Of a stretch of 5,674 nt of DNA, positions 1 through 5,674 are shown in pieces (the first letter of the stretch is position 1; each line of letters begins with the position of its first letter). The DNA comes from DASZHJ01 sp035938015 (GTDB lineage Bacteria; Pseudomonadota; Alphaproteobacteria; ATCC43930; CGMCC-115725), in the NCBI GenBank assembly GCA_035938015.1, contig DASZHJ010000149.1:1-5674 (forward strand). Direction: 5' to 3'. Position numbers and translations under genes: made by a program. The notes under the pieces were generated by a model that saw nothing but the letters and a program-made list of their open reading frames with translations, did no database searches and was not told the DNA's origin.

Positions 1-2
1 TT

Positions 3-2210
3 GCGGCGGCCGCCACCTTCCTCGAGCCCGCGATCGTCGATCTGGCGGTGCCGGCCTCGGCGCTTTACGCGCTGTGGGTGCTGACCCGCCGGGTCAAGCT
101 GCCTATGCGCCTCCCCCGCTCGGCCGCCTGCCCCGACTACAGCAACCCAACGCCAGGCAGCCGCAAGCCCAAGCCGGCGAACGGGACGCTCTTCATCGGA
201 TGGAGCATCACCGGCCACGAGCTCTGGGCAACCGCCGAAGACGCCCGACAGCACATCGCCATTCCCGGCACGACCGGCGCCGGCAAGACGACCGCAATTC
301 TGAGCCTGCTCGTCAACACTCTCGCCCAGGGCTCGGGCTTCGTGCTGGTCGATGGCAAGGCCGACCGCGACCTGTTCGGCAAGGTGCTGGCGCTCGCCCG
401 ACGCTTCGGTCGCGACGACGACGTCCGCGTACTGAACTTCATGGTCGCGTCCGGCCTCAAGGACAGTCACTCATTCAACGCGTTCGCGACCGGCAATGCC
501 GACGCAATCCGAGAGCTCCTGGCGAGCCAGCTCGGCGAGCAGCAGCAGAACGATCCGAACGGCGTCTTTCGCGAGCGCGCCGTAGCGCTGATCGGCACGA
601 TCGCACCGGTTCTGGTCTGGCTGCGCGACCAGAAGGGAATCTCGCTGAATATCGAGGTCATCCGCTTCTCGATCGAGCTGCGCTGGATCTGGAAGCTCGC
701 GATGGAGAAGATCGTCCTCCTACGCGATCCCGAGACCGGCGACGTGACCGAGCTCGATGTCAGCAGCGAGATCCCGGAGGACATCACCTGGCCCCTCCGG
801 TCCTATCTCGGCGAGTTGCCCGGCTATGATCCGTCGGTGCCGCTCGACAAGCAGAAGGGCGACGAGCCGTCGAAGCAGCACGGTTACGCGCAGTTCTATT
901 TTACTGCGACCTTCACGCAGCTTGCGGTCTCGCTTGGCCACATCTTCCGGGTCGACACCGGCGACATTGACGTGCGCGACGTGGTGCTGAACCGCCGCAT
1001 CCTTGTCGTGAATCTGCCGGCCCTCGAAAATTCGGACGCCACCCTCGCGGCACTCGGCAAGCTGGTCGTGGCCTCGCTGCGCGGGATGATGGCGCAGCTG
1101 CTCGGCGCATCGCTCGAAGGCGACTACACCGAAGCCGACAAACCGGGCATGGGTCCCTCCCCGTTTCCGGTCGTGCTCGACGAGCTCGCCTATTACGCGA
1201 CGAGCGGTCTCGACCGCATGCTCGCGATGGGGCGCGGCCTCAACATCTGCTTCATGCTCGGCTTCCAGGAGGTGTCGGGGATCTGGGCGCGTCTCGGTGA
1301 AAAGACGGCCTCCCTGCTCGGCAACGCCAACCTCACGATTGCAATGCGCCAACAGGATTCGGGACGCACGCGCGAATGGATCGAGAAGACCGCTGGGCAG
1401 ACCTACATCACACAGGCCACCTCGTATCACGGCGCCGGGGACGGCGCCTATCGCGAGGCACGACATGCCGAGGTGCGCCCGGTCTCGCGCATCGACTGGA
1501 ACGACTTGACGACATTGATCGAGGGCGAGGCGATCGTGCTGTTTGGCGGACGGCGGATATACGCGCGAGTCTTCCACGCACAGATCGACGATGCCGGTCC
1601 GAAGCGGCTCGGGCGGAGCGTGATGCTGCGCGCGCCCGACGCTGACGAAGTGCGCCGCCGGCTCACGCGGCTCGGCCATATCGCCGCCGCCATTGAGAAC
1701 GGCAAGCTGACGCTGGGACCCGAGGAGGAGCTCTCGCCCGGCATCGGCGCCTTATTGCGCGGCTTTCGCGAAGCCGCGCGCCAAGGCGGGGATGCGCGCG
1801 CCTGTGCCTGCGGCGCTCTGGACGAGATCGGTCGGGTGCCGGAAGACCTGCTGTCCTCGCGCCCACCTCTGCCTGCGGATGGCTCACCCGTCACGAGCGT
1901 TACGCCGATGCTTTCCGCCGCAAGCACCGCGGCCCTTCCGGGCCCGGAGAACACCGGTTTGCCGAGCGAGCCGATTGACGTGCGACTGGTGCGCCGCCTC
2001 TCGGCGATCGAGCAGGCCGCGGGCGCGTCGAGCTCGGCTGCCCGAAGTGCGGCTCTCTCTATTCTCGCCGAGCGAGACGCAGCGCTGGAAGCGCCGATCC
2101 AGATCGAGCCGCCCGCCATGACCCTCAAAACTTTCCAGGCGCATCTTGCCGCGGTCATGAAGCAGCTCGAGATGCTGCGCGACACAGCCAGCGTTCGGAC
2201 CGCCGCCTGA
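3..2210 (+). CDS. DotL/IcmO-TrbC-type type IV coupling protein (conjugative DNA-transfer ATPase), 5' truncated by the window
   Basis: This is an inner-membrane hexameric ATPase that links the relaxosome to the type IV secretion channel and pumps substrate. The frame is open to the left edge, so the GTG at 48 is probably internal. It falls in a hydrophobic stretch (VPASALYALWVLTRR) that looks like the last transmembrane helix, followed by the family's short basic KLPMRLPRS segment. Numbering from 48: Walker A GTTGAGKT at residues 74-81; an all-helical insertion at about 150-290; the conserved block LNRRILVVNLPALE at 314-327; Walker B VVLDE at 375-379; the motif MLGFQE at 403-408; and a TraD/TraM-recognition-like region to about 530. 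These blocks match what I know of Legionella DotL/IcmO and IncI TrbC better than VirD4 or F TraD. Residues about 545-720 form a low-complexity, variable tail containing CAC at about residue 585. The family call is confident; the exact gene name is not. Confidence 0.92.
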   Translation, partial: AAAATFLEPAIVDLAVPASALYALWVLTRRVKLPMRLPRSAACPDYSNPTPGSRKPKPANGTLFIGWSITGHELWATAEDARQHIAIPGTTGAGKTTAILSLLVNTLAQGSGFVLVDGKADRDLFGKVLALARRFGRDDDVRVLNFMVASGLKDSHSFNAFATGNADAIRELLASQLGEQQQNDPNGVFRERAVALIGTIAPVLVWLRDQKGISLNIEVIRFSIELRWIWKLAMEKIVLLRDPETGDVTELDVSSEIPEDITWPLRSYLGELPGYDPSVPLDKQKGDEPSKQHGYAQFYFTATFTQLAVSLGHIFRVDTGDIDVRDVVLNRRILVVNLPALENSDATLAALGKLVVASLRGMMAQLLGASLEGDYTEADKPGMGPSPFPVVLDELAYYATSGLDRMLAMGRGLNICFMLGFQEVSGIWARLGEKTASLLGNANLTIAMRQQDSGRTREWIEKTAGQTYITQATSYHGAGDGAYREARHAEVRPVSRIDWNDLTTLIEGEAIVLFGGRRIYARVFHAQIDDAGPKRLGRSVMLRAPDADEVRRRLTRLGHIAAAIENGKLTLGPEEELSPGIGALLRGFREAARQGGDARACACGALDEIGRVPEDLLSSRPPLPADGSPVTSVTPMLSAASTAALPGPENTGLPSEPIDVRLVRRLSAIEQAAGASSSAARSAALSILAERDAALEAPIQIEPPAMTLKTFQAHLAAVMKQLEMLRDTASVRTAA

Positions 2211-2338
2211 TGCCGCAAATCCGAACAGGACGTGCAAGGACGGCGCCCCGCCGAGAACCCGCAACGGCCGCGAAGCGACTTCTCGCGCGGAGGCCGCGAG
2301 GTGGCGCGTTGGGGCGCGCATACCCACGCCGCCGGTGA
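2210..2338 (+). CDS. Possible 42-codon Arg-rich ORF overlapping the coupling-protein stop (low confidence)
   Basis: The ATG at 2210 overlaps the T4CP stop codon as TGATG, an arrangement typical of translational coupling. The frame runs 42 codons to TGA at 2336-2338. It would encode MPQIRTGRARTAPRRE followed by more basic sequence, with about 13 Arg and one Lys and no hydrophobic segment. No Shine-Dalgarno sequence is visible upstream, so expression would depend on ribosomes terminating on the T4CP. Arg-rich translations are common in non-coding frames of GC-rich DNA, and the end of the ORF overlaps a stem-loop, so this may be chance. Confidence 0.15.
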   Translation: MPQIRTGRARTAPRREPATAAKRLLARRPRGGALGRAYPRRR

Positions 2339-2356
2339 TTTTCCGAGTCATCGGCG
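2330..2356 (+). other. Stem-loop upstream of the exported-protein gene
   Basis: A 9-bp stem forms from CGCCGGTGA at 2330-2338 and TCATCGGCG at 2348-2356, with one G-U pair (2335/2351) and the 9-nt loop TTTTCCGAG. It ends 13 nt before the ribosome binding site at 2370. No T-run follows on the plus strand, so it is not a canonical intrinsic terminator. It could be an mRNA-processing or stability element separating the coupling protein from the next gene, or a chance structure in GC-rich DNA. Confidence 0.35.
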
Positions 2357-2369
2357 CCATGGAAGAAAC

Positions 2370-2376
2370 GGGAGGG
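2370..2376 (+). promoter_or_regulatory. Ribosome binding site fixing the start of the exported protein
   Basis: GGGAGGG lies 8 nt before the GTG at 2385. It is the strongest Shine-Dalgarno-like sequence in this spacer, and it sits just ahead of a codon that opens a convincing signal peptide. It therefore favours a start at 2385 over the in-frame GTG at 2232, whose extra 51 residues are Arg/His/Gly-rich and look non-coding. Confidence 0.65.
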
Positions 2377-2384
2377 TCATTACT

Positions 2385-3059
2385 GTGGTCCGCAGCTTGA
2401 CATCTTTGGTCGCGCTGGCGGCTCTGGCGCCGGCCCCAGCCGCTCCCGCCTCGGCTCAGCCGATCGACCTTCTTGGTTCGCCCACCGTGACGGCGCCGCC
2501 AAACAACGCTGCGCCATCCGATACCCGCGCGGCGACCGCGCCCCCGTTGCTTGGCCCGTCCCTTCCTGCGGACGAGCCGCGACGCGTGTTTCTCGAGGCG
2601 GCGCGACGGGCGTTGGAGGCCGGGCGGATCGAAGAGGCGCGGGGGGAGGCCCTCGAGCGGGCAGAAACGCGGCTCCTTGACGCCCCTGCCGCGCCTGTGC
2701 AGGCCAGCTCTCCAGAACGCCAGGATGCCGTTCTCGCTATCGGTGAAGCCCGGCGCGCGCTCGCCGCACACGATCGCCAAGGCGCCATCCGAGCAATCGA
2801 CGACGCATTGGCGGCGGCGACCCTCGTAGCCCGAGTCACTACCCCCTCCCCGCCTCCGGTTGCCCCCACACAACCAGCGCCGGATCAGCCCAGCGTGACC
2901 TACGCGCTTCTACCTGGGCACTGGCAGCTCCAAGGCGCGCAGTATGTCTGGGTACCCCCCGAGATCGATCCGCGCCCGGTCGCGTACTGGCGGTTTGTTC
3001 AGGGCCGCTACGTTTGGCGCGGCGGAGAATGGGTCTGGGCGCCTGCCCACTACGAGTGA
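2385..3059 (+). CDS. Exported protein with helical repeats and a Trp-rich YVW-repeat C-terminus, function unknown
   Basis: This is a predicted periplasmic or surface protein of 224 residues from the GTG at 2385. Residues 1-24 form a signal peptide (VVRS, then hydrophobic LTSLVALAALAPAPAAP) with probable cleavage ASA|Q after residue 24; there is no lipobox cysteine. Pro/Ala-rich linkers cover about 33-62 and 151-172. Between them are two similar helical units at 68-99 and 116-145, each with an EARRAL/AARRAL-type core, suggesting a duplicated TPR-like hairpin. The C-terminus (178-224) has repeated W-x(5,6)-Y-V-W units: GHW...YVW at 178-189, YW...YVW at 201-211, then EWVWAPAHY. Such YxWxPGHW-like tails occur in uncharacterised envelope proteins of proteobacteria. 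It starts 174 nt after the coupling protein on the same strand, so it could share the operon. Export is well supported; a role in the transfer machinery is inferred from position only. Confidence 0.8.
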   Translation: MVRSLTSLVALAALAPAPAAPASAQPIDLLGSPTVTAPPNNAAPSDTRAATAPPLLGPSLPADEPRRVFLEAARRALEAGRIEEARGEALERAETRLLDAPAAPVQASSPERQDAVLAIGEARRALAAHDRQGAIRAIDDALAAATLVARVTTPSPPPVAPTQPAPDQPSVTYALLPGHWQLQGAQYVWVPPEIDPRPVAYWRFVQGRYVWRGGEWVWAPAHYE

Positions 3060-3087
3060 CTGCAGCCGCCCGCGAGCCGGAAGGCTG

Positions 3088-3192
3088 ATGAGAGAGCATG
3101 CTTGTTCCGCTTTTGATCTGTCGCGCCTCGTAGGTGCGACCCTTGGCTGCGCGCTTGCGCAGACGCTGTCGATCGGGTGCGGCGAGCCATGA
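3088..3192 (+). CDS. Possible 34-codon leader ORF with ATGA overlap (low confidence)
   Basis: ATG at 3088 opens a 34-codon frame ending at TGA 3190-3192. GGAAGG at 3079-3084 could serve as a Shine-Dalgarno, but at 3 nt from the ATG the spacing is short. The stop overlaps the ATG at 3189 as ATGA, and that ATG is an in-frame alternative start for the downstream unknown protein. The peptide starts MREHACSAFDL, then has a mildly hydrophobic stretch (LVGATLGCALAQTLSIGC) and three Cys in all. It may be a coupled leader peptide or nothing; length and composition alone cannot decide. Confidence 0.2.
   Translation: MREHACSAFDLSRLVGATLGCALAQTLSIGCGEP
3147..3162 (+). other. Short perfect hairpin in the spacer before the unknown gene
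   Basis: CTGCGC (3147-3152) and GCGCAG (3157-3162) form a perfect 6-bp stem with the 4-nt loop GCTT. No T-run follows, so it is not a canonical terminator. It lies inside the candidate leader ORF at 3088-3192 and about 70 nt upstream of the preferred start at 3231. Confidence 0.25.
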
Positions 3193-3214
3193 CGTGCCCC
3201 GCTGGGCTTACAGT

Positions 3215-3219
3215 GAGGA
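3215..3219 (+). promoter_or_regulatory. Probable ribosome binding site for the unknown 230-residue protein
   Basis: GAGGA lies 11 nt before the ATG at 3231. This is slightly long but usable spacing, and a better match than anything before the alternative in-frame starts at 3177 (GTG) and 3189 (ATG). It is the main reason for choosing 3231. Confidence 0.45.
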
Positions 3220-3230
3220 TCATTCCGACC

Positions 3231-3923
3231 ATGACCGGGAAAGACATTGAAACCGATCGGCAGCCGAAATGGCTGCGGCCGATCGATCCGCTCCTCGCCG
3301 CGGGCTTGCCGATCCGCATCGATCCACGCCTCGGGGTCGATGACGACACCGCCTACCGGCTGCAGCGCGACGCCGAACCCCTGCTGAGCGTCGTCACCGT
3401 ATTAGTGACGAGCAACTACGATAACGTGTTGGCGGCCGAGGTCACCGATGACGTGGAGCATGGGCCCCATGTGCTGGTGCGCGCCGCGACCGGCGACGAG
3501 GCCGCCTACCTGCTGAGTCCGGACGACGAGCAGAACCGGGACTGCCCGGAAAGCGCCGGCCGCGATATCACCTGGCAGCAGGCTGAAGATTCCGAGGATG
3601 TGACGGAGCGCGCGGTTGTCCTCTGGTCGGGCGAGGTGTTGCTGAAAAGCGGCAAGGGTTTGGCGGGGCCTTTCTACACGCATCAGTCGGCGGCCGCGGC
3701 GTGGGCGTTCTCGACTGGGCTCAGCATGCCGCGGGCAGAGGTGTTCGGCGCGCAACTGGTGCGCTGGCTGTGCGCTAAGAGCAAGGAGGATTTGCTGCTC
3801 GTCGGCGGTGATCGCGAGTTCCGGCGGCTCAATCGGCTTTGGATGGCGCCGATCCGCACCGCCGCCGTCTTCCCAATCGCTCTTCCCGGTGGGGCCCAGG
3901 AGAGGGTCGGAGCGCTTTCGTGA
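3231..3923 (+). CDS. Hypothetical protein, 230 residues, no recognised family
   Basis: I do not recognise this protein. The preferred start is ATG 3231 (MTGKDIETDRQPKWLRP), with GAGGA upstream; GTG 3177 and ATG 3189 are in-frame alternatives. Consistent G/C third positions through the frame support real coding. There is no signal peptide or clear membrane helix, so it is probably cytoplasmic. The N-terminal half is acidic, with a short beta-like stretch LLSVVTVLVT at 51-60 and acidic runs around 97-125 (SPDDE, EDSEDV). The C-terminal half has AVVLWSGEVLLKSGKGLAGPFYTH at about 128-151, an Ala/Trp segment near 153-160, and a basic patch DREFRRLNRLW at about 194-204. It follows the exported protein by 171 nt on the same strand and converges with the relaxase gene, so it may be an accessory gene of the transfer region. 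No catalytic motif is evident. Confidence 0.7.
   Translation: MTGKDIETDRQPKWLRPIDPLLAAGLPIRIDPRLGVDDDTAYRLQRDAEPLLSVVTVLVTSNYDNVLAAEVTDDVEHGPHVLVRAATGDEAAYLLSPDDEQNRDCPESAGRDITWQQAEDSEDVTERAVVLWSGEVLLKSGKGLAGPFYTHQSAAAAWAFSTGLSMPRAEVFGAQLVRWLCAKSKEDLLLVGGDREFRRLNRLWMAPIRTAAVFPIALPGGAQERVGALS
3255..3284 (+). other. Imperfect inverted repeat in the first codons of the unknown gene
   Basis: GATCGG-CAGCC (3255-3265) is matched by GGCTG-CGG-CCGATC (3271-3284). This gives an 11-bp stem interrupted by a 3-nt CGG bulge, with loop GAAAT. It covers about codons 9-18 counted from ATG 3231, where a stable mRNA structure could lower translation, or where the palindromic DNA could bind a protein. It may equally be a by-product of GC-rich coding sequence. 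Confidence 0.35.
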
Positions 3924-4026
3924 TCGGGTCGAAACCGAGAGCGTGGGCAGGGAGCTGAGGTTCGACCGGCTCATAACTGTCGCCCTGTAGCACTGCGGCC
4001 CGCGTAGGGGCGCTCGCGAAGATGCC
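3924..4026. other. Convergent intergenic spacer
   Basis: This separates the unknown plus-strand gene from the minus-strand relaxase-helicase gene, whose stops face each other. I looked for a bidirectional terminator and saw only a weak 4-bp GCCC/GGGC stem (about 3999-4012) without a T-run on either strand. No ORF, repeat or attachment-site-like sequence is evident. Confidence 0.5.
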
Positions 4027-5674
4027 CTAGAGGCCGGGTCCTTTTGAGGGCGTGGGGCCCTCCGCGACGTCGATCTGTCGTTTGGCCGTGGCCGCCTCGG
4101 CGTGCAGTGCACGCAAGTGGGCGTCCGCTTCCTGTTCCCGCACGATGTCGCGGATGAGCTCGCCGTTCTCGGCTACCGCACGGTCGAGCGCGGCCAAGTG
4201 GCGGGATAGGGTTTTGTTGATCGCGAGTGCCCGAAGGCGTTTCACGGCGTCCCGTCCGAAGTTCGGGTTGTCGAGCTGCGCCGTCTCGAGCGCGTAGTGA
4301 CAGGCGATGAAGGTGTCGACGGCCTGCTCGCGGTCGCGCCGGGCGGCCGCCAGCAGGTCGATGCCGAGCGCCTTGTAGGGCTTCCGGGACATGTCTTCGG
4401 CGACACGAGCCCAGAGGTCGTCCGGGGTGATCGGTGTAGTGTCGCCGAGCGCCTGCCGGTATCGCTCGGTTTCGTATACGGCCGCCTCGGAGATGATCGT
4501 CCAAGTCGCGCCTCGGCTGCGGCTCTCGGCGCTGTAAGTGGTGAATGCGGTGACACCGGACGTGCCGCGGGGCAGCGCGTTGATGTGCTCGTCAGACGTG
4601 ATCCCCTGGGCGGCGTTGATCGTCAGGGCGTGCCCGAAACCGAGCAGCAGCCGGTCCGTCTCGCTGTCGCAGAGCCGCCGCCACTCGAGGTCGGCCACGC
4701 GTCCGTCTTTCGTCCGCAGACGCAAGCCGTTGGCGTTTCGCACGAGCACCTCGACGATGTCGCCATTGTCGCCGACGTGGCACGCCCGCCCGTCGACCGT
4801 GCCCCAGGTGCGGCGGAACAGACGCACCCGGTCGCCGGTGGCGATGGGGAGATCATAGCTCCGTCCGTCCTGATCGATGGCTCGATAGATGATCTCATCA
4901 TCGCCGATTTCGCCGCGACGCTTCAGCCGTTCGCGAATCGCGCGGCTGATCTCGGCCACATCGTCGTTGGTCGGCGCGCTGACCGTGATCCCGTCCTTCG
5001 CGCCGCACGCCCTCAGCACGTCGCGCCGGGCGATGTAGAGATCGGCGATGCTGCCCACCACTTGGTCGCGGTCCCCGCCGACCAGTATGGCGTGGCCGTC
5101 CTCCGTTTTCATCGCGAGCGCCCTAGCGGCCTCGCCTTCGCGAAACAGCCCCGCGATCTCGCGGCCGCGGCTGGTAACCTGACGCATCGTGGTCAGCAGC
5201 TCGGGCAAGGTTTCCGGGGGCAGCGCGCGACGCAGGATTTCGATCGCATCACCGGCCTCGATAGCCTGCGCCTGCTCGCGGTCACCTAGCATTTTGATCG
5301 TCATGCCCGTGCGCGGCTGCAGCTCGAGCAGCTTCAGCATCGGCCGGGGAGCGATCTGGCTCACCTCGTCCAGCACCAGCACGGTGTTGCGGCTCGCCTG
5401 AAGTTCGCCGGCTTCGATCATGCGCAACAGCGGCGCCAACGCATAGGTGCGGCGAATGCCCGCGTCCTGAAGGGCATCCGCCTGGCGCCAGGCCATGGCC
5501 GCGCCGATCACCTCGCGGCCGTGTTTGCTGAACCGCGCGTCGGCTCGCCACGCGGCAACCAGGGGTTCGAGCAGCGTCGTCTTGCCGGCGCCGGCGACGC
5601 CGGTGAGCATCGTGAGGCCGCCGCCTTGGCCAAGCGCGTGGATGGCGGCCTTCTGCTCCTCGGTGAAGCCGATG
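4027..5674 (-). CDS. C-terminal SF1 helicase part of a MobF-type (TraA/TrwC/TraI-like) conjugative relaxase, 5' truncated by the window
   Basis: This helicase would unwind the transferred strand during conjugation. In MobF proteins a TrwC relaxase domain precedes it; here that part would lie beyond the right edge and is not seen. The frame stays open to 5674, so the ATG at 5610 is internal. Just before it is a Q-motif-like FTEEQKAAI. Numbering from 5610: motif I GVAGAGKT at 4-11; motif II LDEVSQ with D81/E82; motif III LGDREQAQ with D110; motif IV TTMRQ with R143; motif V ALTINAAQGIT at 328-338; motif VI TYSAESRSRG with R364/R366. From about 400 to the end is a charged helical tail, partly coiled-coil-like (for example LSRHLAALDRAVAENGELI), ending GPTPSKGPGL at TAG 4029-4027. 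Motifs V and VI differ from the usual HKSQG and ALTRAR forms. A stand-alone RecD2-like helicase is the alternative; the nearby coupling protein favours the relaxase reading. Confidence 0.82.
   Translation of the reverse strand, partial: IGFTEEQKAAIHALGQGGGLTMLTGVAGAGKTTLLEPLVAAWRADARFSKHGREVIGAAMAWRQADALQDAGIRRTYALAPLLRMIEAGELQASRNTVLVLDEVSQIAPRPMLKLLELQPRTGMTIKMLGDREQAQAIEAGDAIEILRRALPPETLPELLTTMRQVTSRGREIAGLFREGEAARALAMKTEDGHAILVGGDRDQVVGSIADLYIARRDVLRACGAKDGITVSAPTNDDVAEISRAIRERLKRRGEIGDDEIIYRAIDQDGRSYDLPIATGDRVRLFRRTWGTVDGRACHVGDNGDIVEVLVRNANGLRLRTKDGRVADLEWRRLCDSETDRLLLGFGHALTINAAQGITSDEHINALPRGTSGVTAFTTYSAESRSRGATWTIISEAAVYETERYRQALGDTTPITPDDLWARVAEDMSRKPYKALGIDLLAAARRDREQAVDTFIACHYALETAQLDNPNFGRDAVKRLRALAINKTLSRHLAALDRAVAENGELIRDIVREQEADAHLRALHAEAATAKRQIDVAEGPTPSKGPGL

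Noticed and set aside
720..1679. Minus-strand ORF (319 codons) inside the coupling-protein gene
   Set aside because: It lies opposite the conserved T4CP core, including Walker B; the His/Arg-rich translation resembles no family and reflects GC-rich codon bias.
2304..2319. GCGCG/CGCGC hairpin in the spacer after the coupling protein
   Set aside because: A 5-bp all-GC stem is expected often in DNA this GC-rich, and no T-run follows it.
2232..2384. N-terminal extension of the exported protein from the GTG at 2232
   Set aside because: The 51 extra residues are Arg/His/Gly-rich and would bury the signal peptide; the GGGAGGG at 2370-2376 supports the start at 2385.
2359..2400. 13-codon ORF beginning MEETGG overlapping the start of the exported protein
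   Set aside because: It is too short, has no Shine-Dalgarno at suitable spacing, and overlaps a better-supported start.
2397..2402. Perfect TTGACA -35-like hexamer
   Set aside because: It lies inside the signal-peptide codons, and no -10-like sequence is found 16-18 nt downstream.
1884..2873. Long minus-strand ORF (329 codons) opposite the end of the coupling protein and the exported protein
   Set aside because: It is an antisense shadow: its translation is Arg/Gly-rich and low in complexity, it spans two better-supported plus-strand genes, and it has no recognisable domain.
3115..3324. Cluster of eight GATC sites suggesting an origin or Dam-regulated region
   Set aside because: GATC is just as dense elsewhere, for example about nine between 550 and 835 inside the coupling-protein gene, so the cluster is not special.
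3999..4012. Possible bidirectional terminator between the convergent genes
   Set aside because: The stem is only 4 bp and has no T-run on either strand.
4297..5289. Plus-strand ORF (330 codons) opposite the helicase
   Set aside because: It is an antisense shadow of the helicase motifs on the minus strand, with no domain of its own.

Overview
The window is high-GC DNA with strong G/C third-position bias in its genes. Protein composition and the relatives I recognise suggest an alphaproteobacterium (Rhodospirillales/Acetobacteraceae-like or sphingomonad-like), but the genus cannot be fixed from this sequence. It looks like part of a conjugative plasmid or integrative conjugative element. No rRNA, tRNA, CRISPR array, insertion sequence or transposase is visible.

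Layout. (1) Positions 3-2210, plus strand: most of a type IV coupling protein (T4CP) of the DotL/IcmO-TrbC (I-type) lineage. It enters from the left edge inside its last membrane helix and carries intact Walker A and Walker B motifs. (2) Positions 2211-2384: a short spacer with a stable stem-loop, a possible 42-codon Arg-rich ORF coupled to the T4CP stop codon, and a strong ribosome binding site. (3) Positions 2385-3059, plus: a small exported protein with a signal peptide, two helical repeats, proline-rich linkers and a tryptophan-rich C-terminus with repeated Y-V-W motifs. (4) Positions 3060-3230: a spacer holding a possible 34-codon ORF. (5) Positions 3231-3923, plus: a soluble 230-residue protein I do not recognise. 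(6) Positions 3924-4026: a convergent spacer. (7) Positions 4027-5674, minus: the C-terminal part of a large SF1 helicase of the MobF (TraA/TrwC/TraI) relaxase-helicase type, whose N-terminus lies beyond the right edge.

How they fit together. In conjugation the relaxase-helicase nicks and unwinds the transferred strand, and the T4CP recruits that nucleoprotein and drives it into the secretion channel. Both central DNA-processing components are therefore present, on convergent transcripts. The exported Trp-rich protein and the unknown protein between them are candidate accessory factors of the transfer apparatus, but that role rests on position only. The notable points are the pairing of a DotL/TrbC-type coupling protein with what appears to be a MobF-type relaxase, the divergent helicase motifs V and VI, the long poorly conserved T4CP tail, and the two uncharacterised cargo or accessory genes. 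I found no clear evidence of a wholly new system.
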